Shown piece after piece: positions 27,033 to 36,090 of a stretch of 64,000 nt of DNA. The notes beneath the pieces were generated by a model. The model did not search any database, was not told where the DNA came from, and was given only the letters and a program-made list of their open reading frames with translations. Within the stretch, counting starts at the first letter, position 1. Every line of letters starts with the position of its first letter. The DNA is from Cellulophaga sp. HaHaR_3_176. Lineage in GTDB: Bacteria; Bacteroidota; Bacteroidia; Flavobacteriales; Flavobacteriaceae. A program made the translations under genes and the position numbers. The stretch is from positions 3,002,001 to 3,066,000 of the forward strand of contig NZ_CP058990.1 in assembly GCF_019021925.1 (NCBI RefSeq). The letters are read 5' to 3'.

Positions 27033-27325
27033 AACATATTACTAATTCTTAAAAGTTTAAATATTTGATCTAAACTTTTTTAAGATTCAATTCAAAACTT
27101 CTATTTCAATTCCGAAATTTTATCGGGAGAAATAGAAGTTTTTTTATTTCCTCTCTTAAACATCAAACGTATATAAATAGTGTGATTTATTGCACAAATT
27201 ACACTTCAAAAGTAGATAAAACAAAAAGGTATCTATTTGATAATGAATATTTAATACACAATAATTCAGTATTTTAACGTTTTTTTTAATACTTTGCTAT
27301 AGTTAACACTAAATAACTACTAACA
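27033..27325. other. Intergenic region with two further hairpins
   Basis: After the ALDH7 terminator two more hairpins with T-runs follow: 27048-27084 (CTTAAAAGTTTA / TAAACTTTTTTAAG) and 27094-27142 (AAAACTTCTATTT / AAATAGAAGTTTT, perfect 13-bp stem, then seven T residues). No reading frame of useful length lies between them. The remaining 180 bases before the OmpA gene are AT-rich and should hold its promoter; I see only a near match, ATACTTTG. Confidence 0.6.
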
Positions 27326-28243
27326 ATGACCAAAAAAACAACTTATCTAATAGGTATCTTACTTACTATTTTATTAGGTACTTACTTTTACATTTCATGT
27401 TGTAGCACTTGCGGCACTTCTGTAAAAGATGAAACCACTAATGAAGTTACCCCAACACCTTCAGAAACCAAACCAACATCAACATCTTACCCTTTTTCTT
27501 TTAATGATGGTGATTATGCATATGAAACTAATGATAATTTTAACTTCAACATGTCTTCGTCTTCAATTTTACTACCACTATCTGAAAAAGTTGAAAAAGG
27601 AATCTCAGGGTTAAAAGATTACATAACAACAAACACTGGTAAAGTTTTAAATATTACTGGCTACTACAAAGGCGATGAAGCAAACAAATCTGCCTATCCT
27701 AATTTAGGTATAGCAAGAGCTAATGCTGTTAAAAATTATTTAGTTGAAAAAGGAATAGCATCATCAACTTTAAACATTTCTGGAAAATTAAATGATGATA
27801 TGGTTAGTGGTGATGACAACGTCTACCTAGGCCCTGTTACATACTCTATTTCTGGGGAAACTGCTGATTTAGCTGAAGAGCTAAAAGCTTTATATGATAA
27901 AGTTAAAGATGACCCTTTGGTTTTAAATTTCAATACTGGTGAAGCATCGATAAATTTAACTACTGAACAACGACAAAAAATTGCAGATATATCTAGATAC
28001 CTTGATAAAGTTGATGGAGCAAAGTGCAGTGCAACTGGCCATACGGACAGTCAAGGACAAAGAGCTACAAATATTAGGTTAGGTTTAGAAAGAGCAGATT
28101 TCGCAAAATCTTATTTAATAAGCAATGGTATTTCAGATGCAAAAATAGTAACCTCATCAAAAGGTCCAGATGTACCTATTGCCAGTAACACTACCGAAGA
28201 AGGCCGCAGTCAAAACAGAAGAACAGTAGTTACTCTAAACTAA
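27326..28243 (+). CDS. OmpA-family protein with two OmpA-like segments
   Basis: A protein of 305 residues with an N-terminal hydrophobic segment (about residues 7-25) followed by cysteines (SCCSTCG). The C-terminal 110 residues form an OmpA peptidoglycan-binding domain (ATGHTDSQG, then NIRLGLERADFAKSYL and SQNRRTVVTLN). A more divergent OmpA-like segment lies at about residues 80-175 (NITGYYKGDE, GIARANAVKNYL). It likely tethers the envelope to murein. The next gene, 31 bases on, is a membrane/HhH protein and probably works with it. Confidence 0.85.
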   Translation: MTKKTTYLIGILLTILLGTYFYISCCSTCGTSVKDETTNEVTPTPSETKPTSTSYPFSFNDGDYAYETNDNFNFNMSSSSILLPLSEKVEKGISGLKDYITTNTGKVLNITGYYKGDEANKSAYPNLGIARANAVKNYLVEKGIASSTLNISGKLNDDMVSGDDNVYLGPVTYSISGETADLAEELKALYDKVKDDPLVLNFNTGEASINLTTEQRQKIADISRYLDKVDGAKCSATGHTDSQGQRATNIRLGLERADFAKSYLISNGISDAKIVTSSKGPDVPIASNTTEEGRSQNRRTVVTLN

Positions 28244-28274
28244 AAATATAACTAATCAATAAATACATAATACA

Positions 28275-28865
28275 ATGAACTTTGAAAATTTAAATATTTG
28301 GTGTTGGCTAATTCCAGCTTTAGTAGGTCTAATTTGTGGAATTCTTGGTTATTTAATTGGAAAATCTAGCAGCATCACAATCGATAATTCTGCCGAATTA
28401 AAATCATGCCACGATAAAAACACAAAATTAGAATCAGATCTTGCTGCTTGTACTAGAAAATTAGCTACACCTGTTGCTCCTGCGCCTGTTACCACAAAAT
28501 CGTCATTTGTAGCAACACCTCCTGTGGTTGAACCTCCTATAGTGGCTCCGGTTACACCGACTATTGCATTTGACGCTTTGGCTGCTAAAGTAGCATTTGG
28601 CAAAACCGTAAAGCAAGATGATTTAAAACTGGTTGAAGGTATTGGCCCTAAAATAGAAGGTATGTTTAAAGATGCTGGTATAAAAACTTGGAAAGCACTC
28701 TCTAATGCAAAAGTATCAGAATGTCAAAAAGTATTAGATGGCGGAGGAACTCGTTATAAAATACACGACCCTGCATCTTGGCCAATACAAGCTAAAATGT
28801 GTTACGAAGGTAAATGGAAAGAATTAGCCAAATGGCAAAGCGAACATAAAGGTGGAAAATTATAA
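28275..28865 (+). CDS. Membrane-anchored helix-hairpin-helix-like protein
   Basis: A protein of 196 residues. One TM segment near residues 10-29 (LIPALVGLICGILGYLIG) is followed by a short coiled region, a Pro/Val/Ala-rich linker (about residues 65-95), and a C-terminal domain with DDLKLVEGIGPKIEGMFKDA, the helix-hairpin-helix form also seen in ribosomal-protein-linked and DUF4332-type proteins. Then comes a Trp-rich tail (HDPASWPIQAKMCYEGKW). Function unknown; it follows the OmpA gene and ends at a strong terminator. Confidence 0.75.
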   Translation: MNFENLNIWCWLIPALVGLICGILGYLIGKSSSITIDNSAELKSCHDKNTKLESDLAACTRKLATPVAPAPVTTKSSFVATPPVVEPPIVAPVTPTIAFDALAAKVAFGKTVKQDDLKLVEGIGPKIEGMFKDAGIKTWKALSNAKVSECQKVLDGGGTRYKIHDPASWPIQAKMCYEGKWKELAKWQSEHKGGKL

Positions 28866-28884
28866 TACTAAGCCTTTCTAAAAC

Positions 28885-28916
28885 AAAAAAGTCCAGTTTT
28901 AAAACTGGACTTTTTT
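28885..28916. terminator. Bidirectional terminator
   Basis: AAAAAAGTCCAGTTTT and AAAACTGGACTTTTTT are perfectly complementary over 16 bp. It serves the plus-strand HhH gene and the convergent desaturase gene. Confidence 0.88.
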
Positions 28917-28927
28917 TATTTGTAATA

Positions 28928-29923
28928 TTACAATCTACCGTTAGCTTCTACCCATTTAAATAGATATTGATCATCTGGTTGTTTCATTCTTGTTGCAATA
29001 CGCTCTAAACGTTGTGGCAATTTCATCAAATAATCTCTAGCACGTTCCGCATCATCATTTAAAGCTCTTATATTATCTATTTCCCAATAAGAATTTAGTT
29101 TCTTTAAAATTTCAATATAATCCATTGCTGTATATACCCCTAAGCGCTGTGCACAATTAGAGAAGTTTTCGAAAGCAGTACCGATTTCTCCACCAGATTC
29201 ACGTAAAAAATGAGCAGGCATAACAATCTTTTTCTTCATCATATCAGCAAATGCTAACATCATTTGACTTGGATCGTGTTCAAAAATACATTTTACAAAC
29301 TCTCTATACGCTAAGTGATGGCGCATTTCGTCTCCTGCAATTATAGTACACATTTTTCCGAGAAGAACGTTACCACCCTTTTTAGCCATTTGTCCAACTC
29401 TTTTATGGGAAATATTAGTAGCTAACTCTTGAAATGATGTGTATATAAAATTTTTGTACGGGTCTCTATCTGTACCAATATCAAAACCATCAGCAATAAG
29501 GTGCTGCGTAGTTATTTCAACTTCTTTCATATTTACCCTTCCTGAAAGGTATAAATACTTATTAAGCACATCACCATGGCGGTTCTCTTCTGCCGTCCAG
29601 TTACGTACCCATTTAGACCATCCGTTTTTATTTTCACCATGCTGATCAACACCTTCAACATCCATCAACCAAGATTCGTATGTAGGTAATGCTTCTTCAG
29701 TAATTGTATCTGCAACCATGGTTACCCAAAAGTCGTATCCTAATTCTTTTGATTCTTCTTGTATTTGCTTAACAGCATCTAAGAATCCTTCGCTTTGCGA
29801 ATCTGGCAAAAAGTCTGTTGGTTGCCAAATTTCATTAATCGGGATTAAGTACTGATCTATAAAACCATTTACTTTCTCCTCAATTGTCCGCATTACTTCT
29901 ATTCTAATATTTTTTGCTGACAT
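28928..29923 (-). CDS. Acyl-ACP desaturase (ferritin-like diiron)
   Basis: A soluble diiron desaturase of 331 residues (FA_desaturase_2). The iron-binding motifs EENRHG (about residue 111) and DEMRHH (about residue 199) are both present, as is WTAEENRHGDVLNKYLYLSG. It should introduce a double bond into acyl-ACP chains, relevant for membrane fluidity. It sits downstream of a minus-strand group but 70 bases separate it from the phosphatase gene. Confidence 0.92.
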   Translation of the reverse strand: MSAKNIRIEVMRTIEEKVNGFIDQYLIPINEIWQPTDFLPDSQSEGFLDAVKQIQEESKELGYDFWVTMVADTITEEALPTYESWLMDVEGVDQHGENKNGWSKWVRNWTAEENRHGDVLNKYLYLSGRVNMKEVEITTQHLIADGFDIGTDRDPYKNFIYTSFQELATNISHKRVGQMAKKGGNVLLGKMCTIIAGDEMRHHLAYREFVKCIFEHDPSQMMLAFADMMKKKIVMPAHFLRESGGEIGTAFENFSNCAQRLGVYTAMDYIEILKKLNSYWEIDNIRALNDDAERARDYLMKLPQRLERIATRMKQPDDQYLFKWVEANGRL

Positions 29924-29993
29924 AATCTATTTTTTACAAAGTTCGGTATAATACACTAAACAACACTTGTCTAGCCGTCAATTTTTAACAAAG

Positions 29994-30722
29994 TTAGTTT
30001 CTTCCTGTCTCATCAGGGTAAAATGTATAAACAGGGTCACTTTGCCATACTTTCTTAGTTTCCACATCTAAGATAGATAATGGTCCTTTAAAAGCCGCTC
30101 CAGTATCTATATTCCATACATTAGCCGCATTCTGAGGTTCTGTTTTTCCTATTCTTGTTACTGGCGTATGCCCTATATATATTTCTTTATAATTTTTAAG
30201 CCTTTTGGGGTAAAGAATATCATCTTCTTTTAAATTCGGATTTAATGAAAGTGCCATCTCCCACAAAGTTCGATCCCAATAGAACGTTTTTTTAAAATAC
30301 TCAAATTCTATTCCTTTTAAGTTAGTGAATCCTGCATGAAGAAACAAACGATCATTATCATCTAAATAATAATTATTCAAGCCTTCATAAAACTGAACAT
30401 GATTATCTATTGTTTGCTTATCTGCTTTAGCATACGAATTTATGGTTGCTTCACCTCCGTGTTTGAACCACTCTGGATTATCACCTTCTTTTAGCAACCA
30501 CGATTTACAAAACTCATCATGATTACCACGTATGAATGTACACTTGTGTTTTTTATTCAATTCGATTAAAAAATCAATTGTTTCAACCGCCTGACTCCAA
30601 CCATCTACATAATCACCTAAAAATATTAAATGATCATTTTTTGTAACCTCTGCTCTCTCTAAAAGTTGCTCTAAAGCTTTTAAGCCAGAATGGATATCTC
30701 CAATTACTAATGTCCTTTTCAT
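29994..30722 (-). CDS. PPP-type metallophosphatase (Ser/Thr phosphatase / Ap4A hydrolase-like)
   Basis: A cytosolic dimetal phosphatase of 242 residues. GDIHSG (residue 8 on), GDYVDG, RGNHDEF and the C-terminal GHTPVT plus NIDTGAAF are the PPP signature of bacterial protein phosphatases and symmetrical Ap4A hydrolases. Substrate unknown. Its ATG overlaps the stop of the zinc-ribbon gene by four bases, so the two are translationally coupled; that ties a phosphatase to the zinc-ribbon/SPFH group. Confidence 0.88.
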   Translation of the reverse strand: MKRTLVIGDIHSGLKALEQLLERAEVTKNDHLIFLGDYVDGWSQAVETIDFLIELNKKHKCTFIRGNHDEFCKSWLLKEGDNPEWFKHGGEATINSYAKADKQTIDNHVQFYEGLNNYYLDDNDRLFLHAGFTNLKGIEFEYFKKTFYWDRTLWEMALSLNPNLKEDDILYPKRLKNYKEIYIGHTPVTRIGKTEPQNAANVWNIDTGAAFKGPLSILDVETKKVWQSDPVYTFYPDETGRN

Positions 30723-31801
30723 TTTGCAAAAATCGTAATTACTACTATTATTAATACTATAAATAAGACTAAAAAGAAAATTTTCCAGAAAGAATAAGGT
30801 CTAACCCCACTTATTGCACCCGTTTGACCGTTTACATAAAAGTGATAATCTTTAGCGTTATACCTATAGCTACTTATATAAACTGGAACAAGAATATGCT
30901 TAAAAGTTTCATCAGCCAATTTAATATTAGCATTATCTACACGTTGTGTATCTCCTCCAATATCTTGCCTTATCCAATTGTAAGCAATATTTTTTGCTTC
31001 TTGAAAAGATTGATGATGGCCATCTTTTAATGATACTGTATATTTTTCAGTCACAAAACCTGAAAGGTATTTAGAGTTAAAAACCACTAATTCATTTAAG
31101 TTCCAATTTGCAATTTTACTTGGTATATCTCTTCTTTTTTTTTCTGATGCATTTATCAAAATATCATCTATAAAACCAGAAACTGAACCTGATGCACTCG
31201 ACCAGCGTGTTTTTCGAACTTGCCGAGTTTGCGTACCATTCTTAGTTCTATAAGTCTGATTTTCATAATAATAATCACCTCTTTGCCCTTGATATGACGC
31301 ATATAAATTAGCATCAAAAGTCCAATGCGGTATATAAAGACCATGCAAACCCTCTGCATCTAAAGCAGCCTTTTTTAATTTATTTGGCGCAAACCAAAGA
31401 CCACCTACCCAGTTTTTAAAAATCTGCTTGGCTTTTAAACTATCTATTTGAAATGGGACAAGCGCTCCTGGTAATATCCAACCTTCTTTCTCAATATCTT
31501 CTCGAATTAAAGGCTCGCTGCAATAAACACAACCTAAAGATTTATAATTTTCTTCGACATGTTGGTTTGCTCCACAATTTTTGCAATGTAATAAATCTAT
31601 AGTTTCTGTATAAGCATTTTCACCTACGACCCTCAAGTAATGCTCAAGCTCTAACTCTTCAAAGCTACTTTTTGTTTGCTCTATAAATTCTTCATAACCG
31701 CAGTACTCACACTTTAATTGGTGCGAACCTGGTTTAAACTTTAATTCTGCGCCGCAATTAGCGCATCCTTTTTTTTGTTCTGATGAAAAAGTTTCTTCCA
31801 T
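30719..31801 (-). CDS. Double zinc-ribbon membrane protein
   Basis: A protein of 360 residues. Two zinc ribbons lead: Cys13/Cys16/Cys31/Cys34 and Cys73/Cys76/Cys91/Cys94 (CxxC pairs). A beta-rich domain of about 220 residues follows (LHGLYIPHWTFDANLYASYQ, FKHILVPVYISSYRYNAKDY), then one C-terminal TM helix (IFFLVLFIVLIIVVITIFA). The layout puts the ribbons in the cytosol with a tail anchor. It has no known activity. It lies 65 bases after the SPFH-GYF gene and overlaps the phosphatase gene. Confidence 0.8.
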   Translation of the reverse strand: MEETFSSEQKKGCANCGAELKFKPGSHQLKCEYCGYEEFIEQTKSSFEELELEHYLRVVGENAYTETIDLLHCKNCGANQHVEENYKSLGCVYCSEPLIREDIEKEGWILPGALVPFQIDSLKAKQIFKNWVGGLWFAPNKLKKAALDAEGLHGLYIPHWTFDANLYASYQGQRGDYYYENQTYRTKNGTQTRQVRKTRWSSASGSVSGFIDDILINASEKKRRDIPSKIANWNLNELVVFNSKYLSGFVTEKYTVSLKDGHHQSFQEAKNIAYNWIRQDIGGDTQRVDNANIKLADETFKHILVPVYISSYRYNAKDYHFYVNGQTGAISGVRPYSFWKIFFLVLFIVLIIVVITIFAK

Positions 31802-31866
31802 TTTTAAAAGAAACTACCATTCAAAAAAATTAAATGGTAGTTATTATATAAGCTTATCTATAAATT

Positions 31867-32994
31867 TTATTGTGGCAATGGTGGCGGTGTATTACCACCT
31901 AAAAATGCTTTTAACTCTTCAATTTCTTGAAGCGCACTCCAATTTGCCATTCCTTGTTTCCAAATTAAAGAATCTTTATTAATTGTTCTATTAGCAAATA
32001 ATTCTTTCAATTTTTCGATTGGAATAGGCCCCATTTGAGCACCATTTACAGCATAATGATATTGTACTTGAGCAGGCATTGGTGGTGGCATTGATGCCTG
32101 AGTGTTCATAGTATTATTTTGTCCCATTTGCGGGTTCATCATTCCTCCCATTTGCTGAGCTAACGCAAAGCCCATACCCATACCCATACCTGCACCGGCT
32201 GTTCCACCTTCGTTTTTTGCAGCTTCTTCAATTGCTTTTGCCGTTTTAAACTGCGTAAGCTTATTCATATCTAATTTATCTAACCTACTATACTCAAAAA
32301 TTTCTTTTTTAAGTTCTTCTGGCATCGACACATTTTCGATATAGAACCTCTCTAACAAGATACCAATACGACCAAATTCTGGCTGCATTACTTCTTGGCA
32401 TGTTTCAGACAATTCAGAAGTGTTCGCTGCATATAGTTCAATTGGCAATTTAGCCTCGCCAACAGTATCAGTAAAACGGGTTACAATTAAACTTTTTAAA
32501 TGTTCGTTTACCTCATAATTAGTAAAGTTACCATCGGTGCCAACTACATCTACAACAAATTTACCAGCATCTTGTATTCTAAAACTATATGTCCCGAAAG
32601 CTCTAATTTCAGTTAAACCAAAGCGATCATCATTCAAAATAATTGCATTCTTAGTTCCCCATTTTTCATCAGTAAACAAAGTTGTATTTACAAAGTATAC
32701 TTCAGCTTTAAACGGACTATCAAATCCATATTTCCAACCCTTCAAGGTTGTTAAAAGTGGTAAATTCTGTGTATTTAAAGTATATGTCCCTGGCTTAAAA
32801 ACATCTGCAAGTTGCCCCTCATTAATAAAGACAGCTATTTGACCCTCTCTTACAATTAACTTTGCATTATTTTTAATTTCGTTTTGATAACGTTCAAAAC
32901 GATGCACTATAGTATCATCTGTAGCATCAAGCCATTCTATAATATCTATAAACTCGTGGCTTAATTTTTTTTTAATCTCATCAAATAATCCCAT
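31867..32994 (-). CDS. SPFH-domain protein with C-terminal GYF_2 domain (virion core protein-like)
   Basis: A protein of 375 residues. MGLFDEIKKKLSHEFIDIIE opens the YdjP/virion-core-like SPFH family; the SPFH part runs to about residue 215. A Gly/Met/Gln-rich linker (GMGMGMGFALAQQMGGMM) follows, then a GYF_2 domain (about residues 310-360; WKQGMANWSAL) and a Pro-rich end (TPPPLPQ). SPFH proteins scaffold membrane microdomains. I chose the ATG at 32994 since homologues begin MGLF. It precedes the zinc-ribbon gene, a recurrent partner for this family. Confidence 0.85.
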   Translation of the reverse strand: MGLFDEIKKKLSHEFIDIIEWLDATDDTIVHRFERYQNEIKNNAKLIVREGQIAVFINEGQLADVFKPGTYTLNTQNLPLLTTLKGWKYGFDSPFKAEVYFVNTTLFTDEKWGTKNAIILNDDRFGLTEIRAFGTYSFRIQDAGKFVVDVVGTDGNFTNYEVNEHLKSLIVTRFTDTVGEAKLPIELYAANTSELSETCQEVMQPEFGRIGILLERFYIENVSMPEELKKEIFEYSRLDKLDMNKLTQFKTAKAIEEAAKNEGGTAGAGMGMGMGFALAQQMGGMMNPQMGQNNTMNTQASMPPPMPAQVQYHYAVNGAQMGPIPIEKLKELFANRTINKDSLIWKQGMANWSALQEIEELKAFLGGNTPPPLPQ

Positions 32995-33159
32995 TTGAAT
33001 AGTGTTTTTTTTAATTTTTATCAAGATACTTAATTCCTAAATACACCACAATAGATATGCCTAGTTTAGTTTAAAAAAATGTTTTTTTAAAACAAAAGAT
33101 TATTTACACCATTAATAAAGTTCCTATTTTACACATTACCGAATTATAATAAATATGTT

Positions 33160-34296
33160 TTAGCTGTATTTAATTTTTCGTAAAACGCGTAATGAATCCT
33201 TTAAAGATTGATATGCCTTCGCATTTGTTTTCTTTAAAATTGACCTAGCTTTTTCCATCTGTTGTTTTGCTTCTTCAAAGCCATTTAAATAACAGATTAA
33301 ATAAGTGGCCGCCAAATATTCTAAATCTTCCGACTCAGACAGGACCAAACTGGGGTTTTTACTTAGTTTTTCGATTAATGCATTGTTTGCATTAAAAATG
33401 TGGTACAAGGTTTTTTTATCATATTGCGGTGCTTCAAAAAGTAATTTACTTTTTATTTGGTAGGTGCCATTATCTTCGAAAGTAATTACAACACGCTCTA
33501 ATGGATAGTATTTTTGCTCCTTACTTATACCCAATTGTATATATTCTACGATTGTAAAAGCATGCTCATTAAAAGAAATAGATACCTCGTCTAATGCTGA
33601 GTAAAATAATTTTACTTGCTCGTTTATTAACTCAATATCTACTCTCGAATAATACGTGTCTTTTTTAACTTTTTTTTCATGACCCGCCCAACAGACAACA
33701 AATTGCTCTTTAAATACTTTATAATTACTTTTTAAATCTCTATGCCGATTATTTATAAAATCGATAACCCCATCTAAAGTTAATTCGATGTTATTACGTG
33801 CATGAAGTTCTATAGTCGCAACTGCTTCAGAATTAATATCGACCAAACTAACGCCATATGCTTTTGGCAAGCTAATACTACCTTCTCTAAAAAAAACAGA
33901 ACCTCCATAATATTTCCAAATGTTTTTTCGAAGAGAGCATATTTTTTTAGCGGATTTAATAGTCACCAAACCAACTACTTTACCTTCTGGCAAATGCGGA
34001 AAAGGAATGTTCTCATAAGAGATTAATGGTGGATTATCTAAATAAGCATTTACTAGATTTTGAATCTTACTATCATCAAAAAAATCTACACCAACAATTT
34101 TGTTGTCTTCATCTTCTACACCTATAACAATAAAAGAATTATTTTCTGGATTACTATTAGCGAGTGCACAAACGTGTTTTAGAAATTTAGCTTTACCTTC
34201 TCTTTCTCCAATTTCAATAAAACGCTTTTTATCATAAAAACTATTCTCATCATTATGTGCAAGAAGATTTTTTACGAGCAAGCGTTTATTAATCAT
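33160..34296 (-). CDS. AlbA_2/Schlafen-type ATP-binding protein
   Basis: A protein of 378 residues. The first 150 residues form an AlbA_2 domain: ENSFYDKKRFIEIGEREGK, HVCALANSNPENNSFIVIGV and an acidic loop EDEDNKIVGVDF. This domain occurs in transcription regulators and Schlafen-like nucleases. The C-terminal 220 residues are helical, unlike the usual HATPase tail, and I do not recognise them. Its ATG overlaps the SDR stop by four bases. Role unknown; a regulatory or nucleic-acid role is possible. Confidence 0.75.
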   Translation of the reverse strand: MINKRLLVKNLLAHNDENSFYDKKRFIEIGEREGKAKFLKHVCALANSNPENNSFIVIGVEDEDNKIVGVDFFDDSKIQNLVNAYLDNPPLISYENIPFPHLPEGKVVGLVTIKSAKKICSLRKNIWKYYGGSVFFREGSISLPKAYGVSLVDINSEAVATIELHARNNIELTLDGVIDFINNRHRDLKSNYKVFKEQFVVCWAGHEKKVKKDTYYSRVDIELINEQVKLFYSALDEVSISFNEHAFTIVEYIQLGISKEQKYYPLERVVITFEDNGTYQIKSKLLFEAPQYDKKTLYHIFNANNALIEKLSKNPSLVLSESEDLEYLAATYLICYLNGFEEAKQQMEKARSILKKTNAKAYQSLKDSLRVLRKIKYS

Positions 34297-35057
34297 AAAT
34301 TCTTATTTACTATTGTTGCTGATGCTTGTGCTGTTGGCATAACTACTAAGTCTGATATATTAACATGATATGGCCTAGTAACTACGAAATGTATAATATC
34401 AGCAAGGTCTTCAGGTTTTAATGGATTGAAACCTTTATAAACATTTTCCGCTTTTTCATCATCACCCTTAAAACGCACATTACTGAACTCGGTTTCTACC
34501 AAACCAGGGTGAATGCCACCAACTCTAATTCCATGAGGGTTTAGATCCATCAACATACCTTTTGTGATTGCATCCACAGCATGCTTACTTCCGCAATACA
34601 CATTTCCTTTAGGGTAAACTTCTTTACCTGCCGTAGAGCCAATATTAATTATATGTCCTGATTTTCTTTCTATCATTTTAGGTATAATAGCTTTTGAGAC
34701 ATATAATAAGCCTTTAACATTAATATCGAGCATTGCATCCCAATCTTCAACACTACCACTATCGATAGTATCTAAGCCATGAGCATTACCTGCATTATTT
34801 ATTAAAATATCTATGTTTAAAAATTCAGCTGGCAAAGAAGCTATTGAAGTAAAAACAGCTTCTTTTTCTCGAACATCAAAATTAAGTGTATGCACCTTAG
34901 TCACCTTACTAAGCTCTTGCTGTAAAGCATCAAGCCTTTCTTGTCTTCTGCCGCATAAAATAAGTTGTATGCCATTTGCTGCAAATAATATTGCTGTAGA
35001 TTTTCCTATTCCACTTGTAGCTCCTGTAATTAAAGCTGTTGGGGTTTTTATTTTCAT
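34293..35057 (-). CDS. Short-chain dehydrogenase (YdfG-like)
   Basis: A Rossmann-fold oxidoreductase of 254 residues. Cofactor motif GATSGIGKSTAILFA near residue 11, NNAG, and the catalytic GSTAGKEVYPKGNVYCGSK with YxxxK are intact. CGRRQERLD suggests NADP preference. Length and VYKGFNPLKPEDLADIIHF resemble YdfG, which oxidises L-allo-threonine and 3-hydroxy acids. It is 9 bases downstream of the aldo/keto reductase gene and overlaps the AlbA gene, so the three form an operon. Confidence 0.9.
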   Translation of the reverse strand: MKIKTPTALITGATSGIGKSTAILFAANGIQLILCGRRQERLDALQQELSKVTKVHTLNFDVREKEAVFTSIASLPAEFLNIDILINNAGNAHGLDTIDSGSVEDWDAMLDINVKGLLYVSKAIIPKMIERKSGHIINIGSTAGKEVYPKGNVYCGSKHAVDAITKGMLMDLNPHGIRVGGIHPGLVETEFSNVRFKGDDEKAENVYKGFNPLKPEDLADIIHFVVTRPYHVNISDLVVMPTAQASATIVNKNL

Positions 35058-35066
35058 ATTTATATT

Positions 35067-35942
35067 TTAAGCAACCTCATGGCCTTTACTTGCTTCCAAA
35101 AGCAAAAACCAATCTTGTAATTCTAAATTTATTTTTAAAACATCATAAGATTCTTGCAATCTTTTTTTGCTTGTAGTACCCACTACTGGCAAAATATTAG
35201 CAGGGTGTTTTAAAATCCAAGCTAATAACAATTGACTTTCATTGGCATTGTATTTTTCTTGAAGCTCACCTAGCACTTTCTTTATTTCTTTCGTTTTCTT
35301 GTTTTCTTCTCTAAAATAAGTTCCCAAAGAGCTCCAAGCCATAGCTGATCTTTTATGAGAAATACAATCGTCTAAAGTTCCATTAACCATAGCATCATTT
35401 TTTGTTAGAGAAAATTCAACTTGATTTGTAGAAACATGTATTTCTGTTTCCAAAAGTTCTATCTGCGATGGTGTAAAATTAGATACTCCAAACTTTTTAA
35501 TTTTTCCAGAATTTTTAAGATGTAGAACAGCTTCCGAAATTTCATTTGGGTGCATTAATGGACTTGGCCTATGTAACAAAAAAAGGTCTAAATAATCTGT
35601 CTTCAATTTTGCTAAAGAATCTTCTGCAGACTTTATAATATAATCTTTATCATACTGATAATGCTTAACAACATTACCTTTGCCACCCGTAAGCATTTGA
35701 ATACCACATTTACTTATAATTTGTACTGCAGACCTATCTACCTTACTATCTATAAAAGCCTGTCCAAAATCAGTTTCATTGGTGTAATCTCCATAAATAT
35801 CTGCATGATCAAAAGTAGTAATACCTATTTCTAAACACGTATTAATAAGTGCAGCCATTTCGTTCGCAGAAAATTGTTTTCCCCAACTTCCCCAAGTCAT
35901 GGTTCCTGCTATAATTTTAGAATAATTTGCTATATTTCCCAT
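35067..35942 (-). CDS. Aldo/keto reductase (YdhF-like)
   Basis: An NADPH-dependent reductase of 291 residues with a TIM-barrel fold. TTFDHADIYGDYTNE holds the catalytic Asp and Tyr; IISKCG the lysine; DLFLLHRP the histidine. KKFGVSNFTPSQIELLE and the C-terminal HPANILPVVGTTSKKRLQES are typical. It heads the minus-strand operon with the SDR and AlbA genes; the divergent moxR gene starts 148 bases away. Confidence 0.9.
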   Translation of the reverse strand: MGNIANYSKIIAGTMTWGSWGKQFSANEMAALINTCLEIGITTFDHADIYGDYTNETDFGQAFIDSKVDRSAVQIISKCGIQMLTGGKGNVVKHYQYDKDYIIKSAEDSLAKLKTDYLDLFLLHRPSPLMHPNEISEAVLHLKNSGKIKKFGVSNFTPSQIELLETEIHVSTNQVEFSLTKNDAMVNGTLDDCISHKRSAMAWSSLGTYFREENKKTKEIKKVLGELQEKYNANESQLLLAWILKHPANILPVVGTTSKKRLQESYDVLKINLELQDWFLLLEASKGHEVA

Positions 35943-36090
35943 AGAATTGTGAAATTAAAAAATAAATACCTTAAAACCTTCTTAAATGTATGCCTCTTTA
36001 TCAATTTTTAACCAATTGTTAACAGCGGATATCTAAATAAATTTCCAATTTGCGTATCTATTTATTAGCTTGTCCAATTAAATAATATAT

